Part shown: piece after piece, positions 8,834 through 17,035 of the stretch
Numbering within the stretch: the first letter of the stretch is position 1
How the letters are laid out: each line of letters starts with the position of its first letter
Assembly (NCBI RefSeq): GCF_021484805.1
Contig: NZ_CP090557.1
Span: 2,492,001-2,556,000 of the forward strand
Source: Tellurirhabdus bombi
GTDB taxonomy: Bacteria; Bacteroidota; Bacteroidia; Cytophagales; Spirosomataceae
Direction of reading: 5' to 3'
DNA: 64,000 bases
Notes under the pieces: generated by a model
The model's database searches: none
Seen by the model: the letters and a program-made list of their open reading frames with translations, nothing else
What the model was told of the DNA's origin: nothing
Position numbers and translations under genes: made by a program

Positions 8834-9889
8834 ATGAAAAAGTCAACCATTATCGTTGTAGTTGCTCTGCTGGCTGTTACTGCGCTTATCGGCTTCCGGC
8901 TGGCTTCTAACAAGAAGAGCATTAATGAGAAAAATAAACAGCCAACAAACACAAACGTTGCTATTCCGGTGACGGTTACGCGGGTTGAGGAAGGCACGGT
9001 TAGTCAACAACTGATTAAAACCGGTAACCTGATTCCATTCAAAGCTGCTGATATTACGGCAACAACAGCCGGACGGGTAACGCAGGTGAATTTTGATCTG
9101 GGCTCGCAGGTTAGCCAGGGCAAAATCTTGGTACAGTTGGATAACAAACTACGCGAACTCTCGCTCCAGGCCACGCAGTTGAACATCGATAAACTGAAGA
9201 AAGACGTGAATCGTTATAACACGCTTTTAGCGGGAAACGCAACGACAGAACTTCAGGTGAACGAAACCAAGTTTAACTACGAGAGCGCGGTTAACCAGGC
9301 TGAGCAGATCAAAAAGCAGATTCAGGATGCGAACGTAAAATCACCGATCAGCGGTCAGATTGTGAAGAAAGACATTGAGCCAGGCGAATACATTTCTCCG
9401 GGTACTGTTTTGGGTACTGTGTTGGATGTGAATCGGTTAAAAGTAAACGTTCTGGTTAACGAAAGCGATGTGTACCGGTTACGCAGAGGCCAGTCAGTGA
9501 AAGTTACGGCGGATGTTTTCCCCGGAAAAACGTTCACGGGCCAGATTTCCTATATCGCTCCGCAGGGAACCGATGAGCACAATTACCCGATTGAAATTAC
9601 GCTGGCTAGTGCCGGTGGTCTGAAAGCCGGAACGTTTGTCAATGTCGATTTCTCGCAGCAGTCGAACCAGAAAGCTTTGCAGATTCCGCGTTCAGCGCTG
9701 GTAGAAAGCATCAAGAACCCGTATGTATACGTGGTTGAAGGCAACGCCGCGAAACAACGCAAAATCAAAGTAGGACGGGAGTTTGGCGATAACATTGAAG
9801 TGATTGACGGCTTAACGGCTGGTGACCAGGTGGTAACGACTGGCCAATTGAACTTGAGTGATGGCAAACCCGTACAAATCACAAAATAA
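8834..9889 (+). CDS. RND efflux periplasmic adaptor (membrane fusion protein)
   Basis: Adaptor of 351 residues connecting the pump encoded next to the TolC-like channel. Instead of a lipobox it has an N-terminal membrane anchor (residues ~4-24), followed by a polar linker. Lipoyl halves: ITATTAGRVTQVNFDLGSQVSQGKILVQLD and later KSPISGQIVKKDIEPGEYISPG. The helical hairpin between them is short, as in many Bacteroidota adaptors of this subgroup. Beta-barrel (VNVLVNESDVYRLRRGQSV) and membrane-proximal domains (GDQVVTTGQLNLSDG) complete it. It is spaced 11 bases from the pump gene and surely co-transcribed. Confidence 0.93.
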   Translation: MKKSTIIVVVALLAVTALIGFRLASNKKSINEKNKQPTNTNVAIPVTVTRVEEGTVSQQLIKTGNLIPFKAADITATTAGRVTQVNFDLGSQVSQGKILVQLDNKLRELSLQATQLNIDKLKKDVNRYNTLLAGNATTELQVNETKFNYESAVNQAEQIKKQIQDANVKSPISGQIVKKDIEPGEYISPGTVLGTVLDVNRLKVNVLVNESDVYRLRRGQSVKVTADVFPGKTFTGQISYIAPQGTDEHNYPIEITLASAGGLKAGTFVNVDFSQQSNQKALQIPRSALVESIKNPYVYVVEGNAAKQRKIKVGREFGDNIEVIDGLTAGDQVVTTGQLNLSDGKPVQITK

Positions 9890-9900
9890 GGAAAGAAATC

Positions 9901-12900
9901 ATGTCAGTATCTGAAATAGCTGTCAAACGACCGCTGCTGATTCTCACGGTCTTCACTGTACTGATTTTGTTCGGTGCATTGAGCTACCAGCAGTTGTCTT
10001 ATAATCTATTACCCAAGTTTGAGGCCAACGTAATCAGCGTGGCAACAACCTACCGGGGAGCATCGGCCGATGAGGTTGAAACCAACGTAACCAAGCGGAT
10101 TGAGGACGCTCTGTCGTCGCTCGAAGGGCTGGACCGCATGACCTCAACGTCGCAGGAAGGGGCTTCGATCGTTATCGTTCAGTTGAAAAACGGCGTTAGC
10201 ACCACCCTCGCGCAACAGGATGCCCAGCGGAAAGTAGAGCAGGTGTTGAACTTGTTACCTGATGAAGCGGATCGGCCAATTATCAACAAATTCTCGACCG
10301 ACGAATTGCCGGTTTTGCGGATGGGGGTAACGGCGAATCTGTCGCCAACCGCGCTTTACGATTTGATCGATGATAACATCAAACCGCAGCTATCGAACGT
10401 AGCCGGAGTCGGTCAGGTGAACGTCATTGGTGGGAATGAGCGTGAAATTCAGGTAAACGTTAACCAGGAAAAACTGCGTGCCTACGGTCTGTCCATTGGT
10501 CAGGTGTCGCAGGCCATTGCGGCGGCTAATACCAGCTACCCGGCTGGTCAGTTGGAAACCCGGGAGTCGCAACTTTCGATTCGTTTTGATGCCTCGGTTG
10601 AGACAACGAACCGCCTGCGTAACCTGATCGTTTCCCGCCGGACCAACGGGAGTGAAGTGTTGCTGAAAGATGTGGCGGAAGTCGTGGATGCAACCACGAA
10701 ACCGACCGCCATCAACCACATCAACGCGCAGCCATCCATCGGTTTGCAGATTCAAAAGCAGTCGGATGCCAACGCGGTGTCGGTCAGCCAGTTGACGCAA
10801 GATCGGATTAAGCAACTTGAAAAGCAATACAGCAACATCAATCTGAAATTCAACATTGCCGCTGACCAGTCGGTCTATACACTGGCTTCGGCAGATGCGG
10901 TGGTGTTTGATATGGGGCTGGCTATCGTGATTGTATCCGTGGTGATGCTCCTGTTCCTGCACAGTTTCCGGTCGGCCATGTTCGTTCTGGTGGCGCTGCC
11001 TTCGTCAATGATTCCGACGTTTGCGCTGATGTACCTGATGGGCTTCTCGCTGAACCTGATGACTCTGATGGCACTTTCGCTGGTGGTAGGTATCCTGGTC
11101 GATGACTCGATTGTGGTCCTGGAAAATATCAACCGCCACCTCGAAATGGGCAAAGACAAGCGTACCGCTGCCTTGGATGGTCGGAGTGAGATTGGCTTTA
11201 CGGCCCTTGCGATTACGCTGGTTGACGTCGTGGTATTCGTGCCGCTGGCGATGACGGGCGGTCTGATCGGGAACATTCTGCGTGAGTTTGCGCTCGTGGT
11301 TGTATTCTCAACCTTGATGAGCTTACTGGTATCGTTTACGCTGACGCCGCTGCTGGCTTCGCGCTTCGGTAAAATTGAAGTGCTGAGTCGGAGTTCGCTT
11401 TGGGGGCGTCTGAACCTCGGGTTTGAAAACATGATTACCCGCTTAACGGAATGGTACGGACGGGTGTTAGCGTGGGTGTTGGGCCACAAACGGTATATTT
11501 TCCTGGCGACGATTGCCTTGCTAGTAGGCTCAATTGCGCTGGTGCCAGCCGGTTTCATCGGTGGGGCGTTCATGCCACAGAGCGATATGGGCGAGATGGC
11601 GGTTAATATTGAATTGTCACCAACGGCTTCGATCTACCAAACCAATGCCGTGGCGCAACGGGCGGAGCAGATCATTATGAAGCACCCGGAAGTAACCAAT
11701 GTCTTTACAAACGTCGGTTACACCAGCAGCGGTATTGCCACCGCTTCGAACAGTAACGTCGCGGATATCAACGTAAAATTGATTGATAAAAAAGAGCGTA
11801 CAATTTCGACGGAAGAGTTTGGTCAGTTATTAAAGAGAGAAGTAGGCCAGATTCCAGGAACGAAAGTAACGGTGAGCCCGGTCGGTATCGTTGGCGCTTC
11901 GCAGGCTCCGATCCAGATCGCCGTGAAGGGAACCAACCTGAAAGAGATTCGGGAAGCAGCAGCTATCGTGCTGAATGTTACCAAATCAGTGCCGGGTACC
12001 CAGGACGTGAAGTATTCGGTGAAAGATCCGAAGCCGGAAGTAACCGTGAACCTTGACCGCGAAAAGATGGCCCAGTTGGGTATCAATGCCGCCGACGTTG
12101 GGCTTGCGTTGCAAAACTCCTTCCGGGGTAACGATCAGTCGAAGTTCAAACAAGCGGGTAATGAATACGACATTCTGATTGGCCTGGATCGGTTCGACCG
12201 CACCAATGCCCAGGATATCAGCCGCCTTACCTTTGTAAACAACCAGGGCAAAATGTTCGAATTGTCTCAATTTGCAAAAGTACAGGAGCAAATTGGAGAG
12301 AGCGTACTGGAGCGGATTGACCGGCTTTCGTCGGTGACCATCAACGCGCAGGTTGTTGGCCGCCCGGTCGGAACGGTTGGTACGGATATTCAAACCAAAA
12401 TGGCGCAGCAAAAACTGCCGGAGGGGGTTTCCATTCAGTATCTGGGTCAATTACAACAGCAGTCGGATGCCTTTGGTAGTCTGGGGCTAGCTTTAGGAAT
12501 CGCCATTCTGTTGGTGTATTTCATCATGGTAGCTTTGTACGAAAGCGTTATCTATCCGTTCGTCGTCTTGTTCTCGATTCCGGTGGCCCTGGTTGGTGCA
12601 TTGCTGGCGCTGGCGCTGACGATGGAAAGCTTGACCGTTTTCTCGATTGTTGGTATGATTATGTTGCTCGGTCTGGTTGCGAAAAACGCCATCCTGATCG
12701 TTGACTTTACCAATCAGTTAAAAGCGGAGGGCAAGGAAGTAGTTCACGCCCTGATTGAGGCAGGTAAAGAACGTCTGCGTCCTATCTTGATGACGACACT
12801 GGCGATGATTCTGGGTATGTTGCCAATTGCTCTGGCCAGCGGTGCGGGTGCTGAGACAAAAAACGGTATGGCCTGGGTAATCATCGGTGGTCTAACCTCT

Positions 12901-13032
12901 TCGATGTTGTTGACACTGCTGGTGGTGCCGTCGATGTATCTGGTCGTTGACCGGCTTGTGGCTCGCTTCAGCGGCAAAAAAGTAAAGCCGAAGAAGCCGC
13001 AGGAACTCGAAGTAGCGAAGGCAATTGATTAA
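9901..13032 (+). CDS. RND efflux pump (AcrB/MdtB-like superfamily member)
   Basis: Proton-driven RND transporter of 1043 residues with the 12-TM, two-large-loop architecture. It starts with the family signature MSVSEIAVKRPLLI. The proton-relay pair is D401-D402 in GILVDDSIVVLENINRH, and the TM10 motif is GLVAKNAILIVDF. It belongs to the subgroup common in Bacteroidota and Firmicutes that pairs with a membrane-anchored adaptor. Substrates cannot be inferred. It is the final gene of the rightward marR operon and is followed 18 bases later by a strong bidirectional terminator shared with the convergent curlin-repeat gene. Confidence 0.94.
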   Translation: MSVSEIAVKRPLLILTVFTVLILFGALSYQQLSYNLLPKFEANVISVATTYRGASADEVETNVTKRIEDALSSLEGLDRMTSTSQEGASIVIVQLKNGVSTTLAQQDAQRKVEQVLNLLPDEADRPIINKFSTDELPVLRMGVTANLSPTALYDLIDDNIKPQLSNVAGVGQVNVIGGNEREIQVNVNQEKLRAYGLSIGQVSQAIAAANTSYPAGQLETRESQLSIRFDASVETTNRLRNLIVSRRTNGSEVLLKDVAEVVDATTKPTAINHINAQPSIGLQIQKQSDANAVSVSQLTQDRIKQLEKQYSNINLKFNIAADQSVYTLASADAVVFDMGLAIVIVSVVMLLFLHSFRSAMFVLVALPSSMIPTFALMYLMGFSLNLMTLMALSLVVGILVDDSIVVLENINRHLEMGKDKRTAALDGRSEIGFTALAITLVDVVVFVPLAMTGGLIGNILREFALVVVFSTLMSLLVSFTLTPLLASRFGKIEVLSRSSLWGRLNLGFENMITRLTEWYGRVLAWVLGHKRYIFLATIALLVGSIALVPAGFIGGAFMPQSDMGEMAVNIELSPTASIYQTNAVAQRAEQIIMKHPEVTNVFTNVGYTSSGIATASNSNVADINVKLIDKKERTISTEEFGQLLKREVGQIPGTKVTVSPVGIVGASQAPIQIAVKGTNLKEIREAAAIVLNVTKSVPGTQDVKYSVKDPKPEVTVNLDREKMAQLGINAADVGLALQNSFRGNDQSKFKQAGNEYDILIGLDRFDRTNAQDISRLTFVNNQGKMFELSQFAKVQEQIGESVLERIDRLSSVTINAQVVGRPVGTVGTDIQTKMAQQKLPEGVSIQYLGQLQQQSDAFGSLGLALGIAILLVYFIMVALYESVIYPFVVLFSIPVALVGALLALALTMESLTVFSIVGMIMLLGLVAKNAILIVDFTNQLKAEGKEVVHALIEAGKERLRPILMTTLAMILGMLPIALASGAGAETKNGMAWVIIGGLTSSMLLTLLVVPSMYLVVDRLVARFSGKKVKPKKPQELEVAKAID

Positions 13033-13049
13033 AAAAACGCATAAGCCAA

Positions 13050-13079
13050 AAAACGGCTCCCAAATCTGGGAGCCGTTTT
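13050..13079. terminator. Bidirectional intrinsic terminator
   Basis: A 12-bp perfect stem (AAAACGGCTCCC / complement) with a 6-base loop AAATCT, bounded by A-rich sequence on the left and T residues on the right, sits between convergent gene ends at 13032 and 13104. It fits termination in both directions. Confidence 0.85.
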
Positions 13080-13103
13080 AATTACTATGAGATGAAATTC
13101 AGA

Positions 13104-14183
13104 CTAAGGCAAGTTGCTCTGTACAACAGATGCATTGTTGTCACTACCCGTTTGTGAAATATATACATAGCCACCAGTTCCGGTTTGTTGAGATGTTGCT
13201 ACGTTTCCAGAACCAGTTGTTTGAAGGATATAAGCAAAATGGCTATCTCCAACTTGGCTAATTTCGGCGAGATTAAAGTCTGATAAGCCAGTTTGATCAA
13301 TTTGAGCAATATTGTCATTCCCATCCTGGCTAATTGATGCTGTACTTCCAATGGCATCTATCTGATTAATAACCGCTGCGTTAAAATCGCCAAGCTGAGT
13401 GATAGTAGCTGTAGATCCTATAGTAAACAAGTCGGATTGGTTAATGCCAGCATAATTACCATCACCAGTCTGAGTGATTGTAGCGGAATTATCAGGGCCA
13501 TTATTGTTAGCCTGCAGGATAAGGGCTTCATTGCCATCCCCAGCTTGAACAATGTCAGCCGTTACAGGCCCAAAGACAGTACTTTGTAAGATACCAGCAT
13601 AGTTACCATTGCCTGTTTGAGCAATAGAGGCGTCTCCGCCATCACCCTCCTGAACAATCTCAGCAAAATTATTGTCTCCGTCTGTCTGAGCGATTGTTGC
13701 TTCATGGTTAGCGCCAACCTGGGAGATGTAGGCTTGGTTGTTTTGGCTAAGACCAGTAGCTCCAGTTCCTCTTTGATCAATGGTGGCACTGTTGTTTTCT
13801 CCGTCTTGGGAAATGCCAGCCGTTGCTGCAACCGTGTAGAAGCTGGATTGGTTAACATTGGCTTCGTTACCGCCCGCACCCGTTCCGTTTTGTGTAATGT
13901 TTACTAAATTGCTTGGACCAGCATCAGCATTCTGATTCACTGTAGCAGAGCTTCCTAATCCCGTCTGAGAAATAAAAATTTCCTGCGAATAGATACTGGT
14001 TTGGTTAGTCAGCACCTCATTGTCTGTCCCATTCTGAACGACTGTTACGGCTTGTTCCGCACCTGATTGATTAAGAGTGGCTCCATTGCCTGTGCCTGAT
14101 TGGCTGAGCGTAGCTGTGTTTGTTTGAGCGTAGGCAGTGGCCATCATGAGCAGGGCCGCACCAGTAAAAATTAACTTTTTCAT
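13104..14183 (-). CDS. Curlin-repeat (functional amyloid type) secreted protein
   Basis: A 359-residue protein with a signal peptide (cleaved after TAYAQ) and, beyond it, almost only curlin-type repeats: about 18 QxG units in the pattern QxGxxNxAxIxQ, separated by ~20 residues. There is no cysteine and a strong bias to Gln, Asn, Gly, Thr, Ser and Ala. CsgA/CsgB curlins form cross-beta fibres in the biofilm matrix through such repeats; here the number is several times that of CsgA. No csgE, csgF or csgG is visible in the window, so its secretion partners must be elsewhere or of another type. Between units there are irregular inserts such as STVFGP and SDLFTIG. A large AT-rich upstream region may carry its regulation. 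Confidence 0.85.
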   Translation of the reverse strand: MKKLIFTGAALLMMATAYAQTNTATLSQSGTGNGATLNQSGAEQAVTVVQNGTDNEVLTNQTSIYSQEIFISQTGLGSSATVNQNADAGPSNLVNITQNGTGAGGNEANVNQSSFYTVAATAGISQDGENNSATIDQRGTGATGLSQNNQAYISQVGANHEATIAQTDGDNNFAEIVQEGDGGDASIAQTGNGNYAGILQSTVFGPVTADIVQAGDGNEALILQANNNGPDNSATITQTGDGNYAGINQSDLFTIGSTATITQLGDFNAAVINQIDAIGSTASISQDGNDNIAQIDQTGLSDFNLAEISQVGDSHFAYILQTTGSGNVATSQQTGTGGYVYISQTGSDNNASVVQSNLP

Positions 14184-15098
14184 AAAAAAATGGAGATTAT
14201 GGTTGAACAGAAAAAAATGCGTACAGAAAAGGCAAAATAACGCCAGGTAGCTACAGAGAGCTATACTTGATAGACCTATTAACTAGAGATAAAAGACTGC
14301 TAAACAAAATAGCAGCTAGTATCAACCTATTTAAAGTGGTGTAGTAACAAAAGGCAACTAAGAAATGTCGAAGAAGTGGTATTGATGAAGCTGACTTACG
14401 TCAATCGTTGCGTATCCGCATGGTCTTGTAAAAGACTACTGTGTAACTTCTGATGTAGAGTATATTTCCTTGTTTTTACAGTAAAGGTTTTCATACTAAG
14501 TGCCTGATTAAAGAGTAACCAAAAGTAGGAAAAAGGAAATAATAAGGAGAAATTTAATGAAGTGTACTTATTAAATGGTTATAAGTATTTGTTGGAATAA
14601 TTATATTATTTATAAGCTATATGTGTTTTTATAGATAAGAATAAATCGATTTAGCTGGAATAAAAGCCTAAAAAAAGAAGCGAGTATTAGTAGGGGTAAT
14701 TGCTTATATAAAAATAATGAAATAATTACCTTATTATCCGGTTTGAGCGAGGGTAGGAAAAGAAAAATCCCCGGAATCATTTACGCGGTGAGCCGCCCGT
14801 CCAGGGATTTTTGCTGCTTTTTCTCTGTCCTAATTGTCTCGACAATCCAAGCGTCTTATCTCTACCTTATACGCCGAAAGCCACGTTGACGTACTCCAGC
14901 AATGGCATAGAAAAGACGAAAAAAGAGTGATATAAGGGATATACCAGACTTCCTGAGGGTTTGCCAAGCAATACTTATATTAATAACGACAAAAGAGCCG
15001 ATAATATTGGTCAAAAAATTACCTTGTGTGTTTCTGCTTTCCCGAACGTTTTCTTTATTCAAAGTCAGAAGCTACGGACTGCGCTAAACAAACTCTTC
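14184..15098. other. AT-rich intergenic region with a structured element
   Basis: No convincing gene is seen in this ~900-base gap between the divergent curlin-repeat gene and the hydrolase. Near the curlin gene there is a nested inverted repeat (ACTAG 14282-14286/CTAGT 14316-14320 around CTGCTA 14297-14302/TAGCAG 14310-14315). From ~14500 to 14750 the sequence is very AT-rich. At 14763-14812 there is a two-tier hairpin. On the minus strand 14862-15062 a 66-codon hydrophobic frame exists, but nothing supports it beyond being open. Confidence 0.5.
14763..14812. terminator. Two-tier hairpin, possible terminator or small RNA end
   Basis: Outer arms AAAAATCCC (14763-14771) and GGGATTTTT (14804-14812) enclose an inner GCGG-TGAG-CCGC stem (14785-14796). 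It looks like a terminator in either direction but lies hundreds of bases from any clear gene end, so it could end an unseen transcript or a small RNA. Confidence 0.4.
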
Positions 15099-15953
15099 AT
15101 GAAGCTTTCAATTATTGAGACGGGTTTTTTTAAACTGGATGGCGGTGCCATGTTTGGGGTCGTTCCCAAGGCACTTTGGAATAACCAAAATCCGGCAGAT
15201 AGCCAGAATCGGTGTACCTGGGCGATGCGCTGTCTGTTGGTAGAACTACAGAATCGTTTAATTCTCGTCGATACCGGGATTGGTAACAAGCAAGACGCCA
15301 AATTTTTTGGTCATTATGACCTCCACGGAGATGCTTCCCTGATCGGTTCCATTCAGAAGGCGGGGTACTCGGAAAAGGAAATTTCGGACGTTTTACTCAC
15401 GCACCTGCATTTCGATCACGTCGGCGGTGCCGTTCGGCGGGAAGGGGAGGCGTTGCTGCCGACTTTCGACAATGCCACGTATTGGACCCAGGCCGCTCAT
15501 TGGCAGTGGGCCATTGAGCCGAATCCGCGCGAGAAAGCGTCCTTTCTAAAGGAAAACATACTTCCCCTTCAGGAAAGCGGTCAGCTTCGGTTTCTGGATA
15601 ACGAAAACTTATCTGAGGGAGAGATTGAGTTGATTCAGGTTGACGGGCACACGGAAAAAATGGTCTTACCTAAATTCTCGCTTGGCGGCCAGACGCTCGT
15701 GTACGCAGCCGATCTGATTCCATCAGCAGCCCACGTACCCTTGCCCTGGATAATGAGTTATGATGTGCGTCCGTTATTAACCATGGCGGAAAAAGAAACC
15801 CTGTTGCGGCAGGCGGCTGTCGAGAACTGGATTCTAATTTTTGAGCACGATCCGCTCATCGAAGCGGCTACGGTTGAAAGTACGGAAAAAGGAATTAGAA
15901 TAAAGCAAAAAGGGCGCCTGGCCGATTTACTTGGGACAAGCGGGACATATTAA
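15099..15953 (+). CDS. MBL-fold metallo-hydrolase
   Basis: Metallo-beta-lactamase-fold enzyme of 284 residues from ATG 15099. The zinc motif HLHFDHVGG (H102, H104, D106, H107) is intact, with a further metal aspartate in AADL and a late His in FEHDP. The N-terminus MKLSIIETGFFKLDGGAMFGVVPK is typical of the subfamily related to quorum-quenching lactonases and other small-molecule hydrolases; the substrate is not known. A longer in-frame start at 14961 adds 46 low-quality residues and is rejected. The patatin-like gene starts eight bases after its stop, so both are likely one transcript. Confidence 0.88.
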   Translation: MKLSIIETGFFKLDGGAMFGVVPKALWNNQNPADSQNRCTWAMRCLLVELQNRLILVDTGIGNKQDAKFFGHYDLHGDASLIGSIQKAGYSEKEISDVLLTHLHFDHVGGAVRREGEALLPTFDNATYWTQAAHWQWAIEPNPREKASFLKENILPLQESGQLRFLDNENLSEGEIELIQVDGHTEKMVLPKFSLGGQTLVYAADLIPSAAHVPLPWIMSYDVRPLLTMAEKETLLRQAAVENWILIFEHDPLIEAATVESTEKGIRIKQKGRLADLLGTSGTY

Positions 15954-15961
15954 CGAATAGA

Positions 15962-16732
15962 ATGACAGTTGGTTTGGTATTATCGGGAGGGGGTGCCCGT
16001 GGTATTGCTCACCTGGGCATTATCAAAGCCTTGCAGGAGCAGGGCGTTCAGATTGATCGGATTGCCGGAACCAGCGCTGGAGCGGTGGCTGGCGCTTTGC
16101 TGGCTACGGGCTATAGTCCCGACGAAATTTTGGAAATTGTGGTTACAACGCCCTTTTTCCGCCATGTCCGTCCTGCTTTTAATCGAATGGGCTTGCTAAA
16201 GCTCGACCGGGTCGAAGCCCTGTACCGTACCTATTTACCAGAAGACCGTTTTGAAGCGTTAAAGATTCCATTGCACGTAGTGGCCACCGACATCAATGCG
16301 GGCGAATGCGTTGTTTTTGAGGAGGGGGAGTTGGTGCGGCCCCTGGTGGCGTCCTGCTGTCTGCCAGGGATATTTGCGCCTTACCAGATTGGTGATCGGC
16401 AGTATGTAGACGGCGCGGTGCTGAACAACATGCCCGTAGAAATGCTGGAAAACAAGGTTGATTTTATTATTGGTGCCAGTTGCAATCCGCCCAACCCGAA
16501 CAAATCGATCACCTCGGTGAAGGGGGTTTTGGAGCGAAGTCTGATGCTGGCGATCCGCAGTAAGACGCGGGAACGGCTCACGAAATGTGATCTGTTGGTA
16601 GAGCCACCGGACTTATGCCGCTACGAAGTTTTTGATTTGCGGAAAGCCCGCGAGATTTTCCGCGTAGGCTACGAATATACGCGGACGATGGAAATTGACT
16701 TATTTAAATTGACAACTCCATCGGCTCCGTAA
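15962..16732 (+). CDS. Patatin-like phospholipase (RssA/YchK type)
   Basis: A 256-residue cytoplasmic serine lipase of the patatin family. The oxyanion motif GGGARG is at residues 9-14, the nucleophile elbow GTSAG at 36-40 (S38) and the catalytic aspartate in DGA at D150, so the Ser-Asp dyad is complete. No signal peptide is present. The family hydrolyses acyl esters of phospholipids or neutral lipids; the exact role of small bacterial forms is poorly known. It is translationally close to the preceding hydrolase. The C-terminal ~50 residues contain the usual amphipathic part (FDLRKAREIFRVGYEYT). Confidence 0.9.
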   Translation: MTVGLVLSGGGARGIAHLGIIKALQEQGVQIDRIAGTSAGAVAGALLATGYSPDEILEIVVTTPFFRHVRPAFNRMGLLKLDRVEALYRTYLPEDRFEALKIPLHVVATDINAGECVVFEEGELVRPLVASCCLPGIFAPYQIGDRQYVDGAVLNNMPVEMLENKVDFIIGASCNPPNPNKSITSVKGVLERSLMLAIRSKTRERLTKCDLLVEPPDLCRYEVFDLRKAREIFRVGYEYTRTMEIDLFKLTTPSAP

Positions 16733-17035
16733 GAATCAGGGTTAATTACTAGACATCTTCAAAAAGACAAAAGATAAAAAAGTCCTATTTCTTGTTTTTA
16801 GAGTGAAACGCCGAATAATAAGTAATCCAGTTAATGAGTTAGCAGCAAGTCGTTCGGTATGAGTTTTTTAAATTGAATAAGATAAGTTAGCGCTTAAATT
16901 CGTTAGAATGAAGTTTATAGGGTTTGTATGCTGGTAAGTTAAAATTACCGTATTTTGTACAGGATTTATCCTTACTAGTTAGCGTGTTAAGGCTATTAGC
17001 CGAGTTATCCTTTTTATTAATCTTATTCTAAATCT
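16733..17035 (+). other. Intergenic region upstream of the first susC
   Basis: About 300 bases without a gene, AT-rich. The only notable features are TTTG (16923-16926), a TATTTTG (16951-16957) that partly fits the -7 consensus but with a 24-base spacer, and a short AGGAT/ATCCT dyad (16961-16972). It probably holds the promoter and leader of the SusC/SusD unit; nothing else is visible. Confidence 0.4.

Noticed and set aside
13104-14183. The repeated QxG coding sequence as a CRISPR-like or satellite array
   Set aside because: Repeats are only conserved at protein level, vary in DNA sequence and length, and stay in one frame with a signal peptide: it is a coding amyloid repeat.
14862-15062. 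66-codon hydrophobic open frame on the minus strand upstream of the MBL-fold gene
   Set aside because: No recognisable family, no promoter or terminator that fits, and it overlaps the probable promoter and leader region of the rightward hydrolase gene.
14961-15098. Longer start for the MBL-fold hydrolase
   Set aside because: The extra 46 residues look like translated leader sequence, whereas ATG 15099 gives the usual N-terminus of the family.
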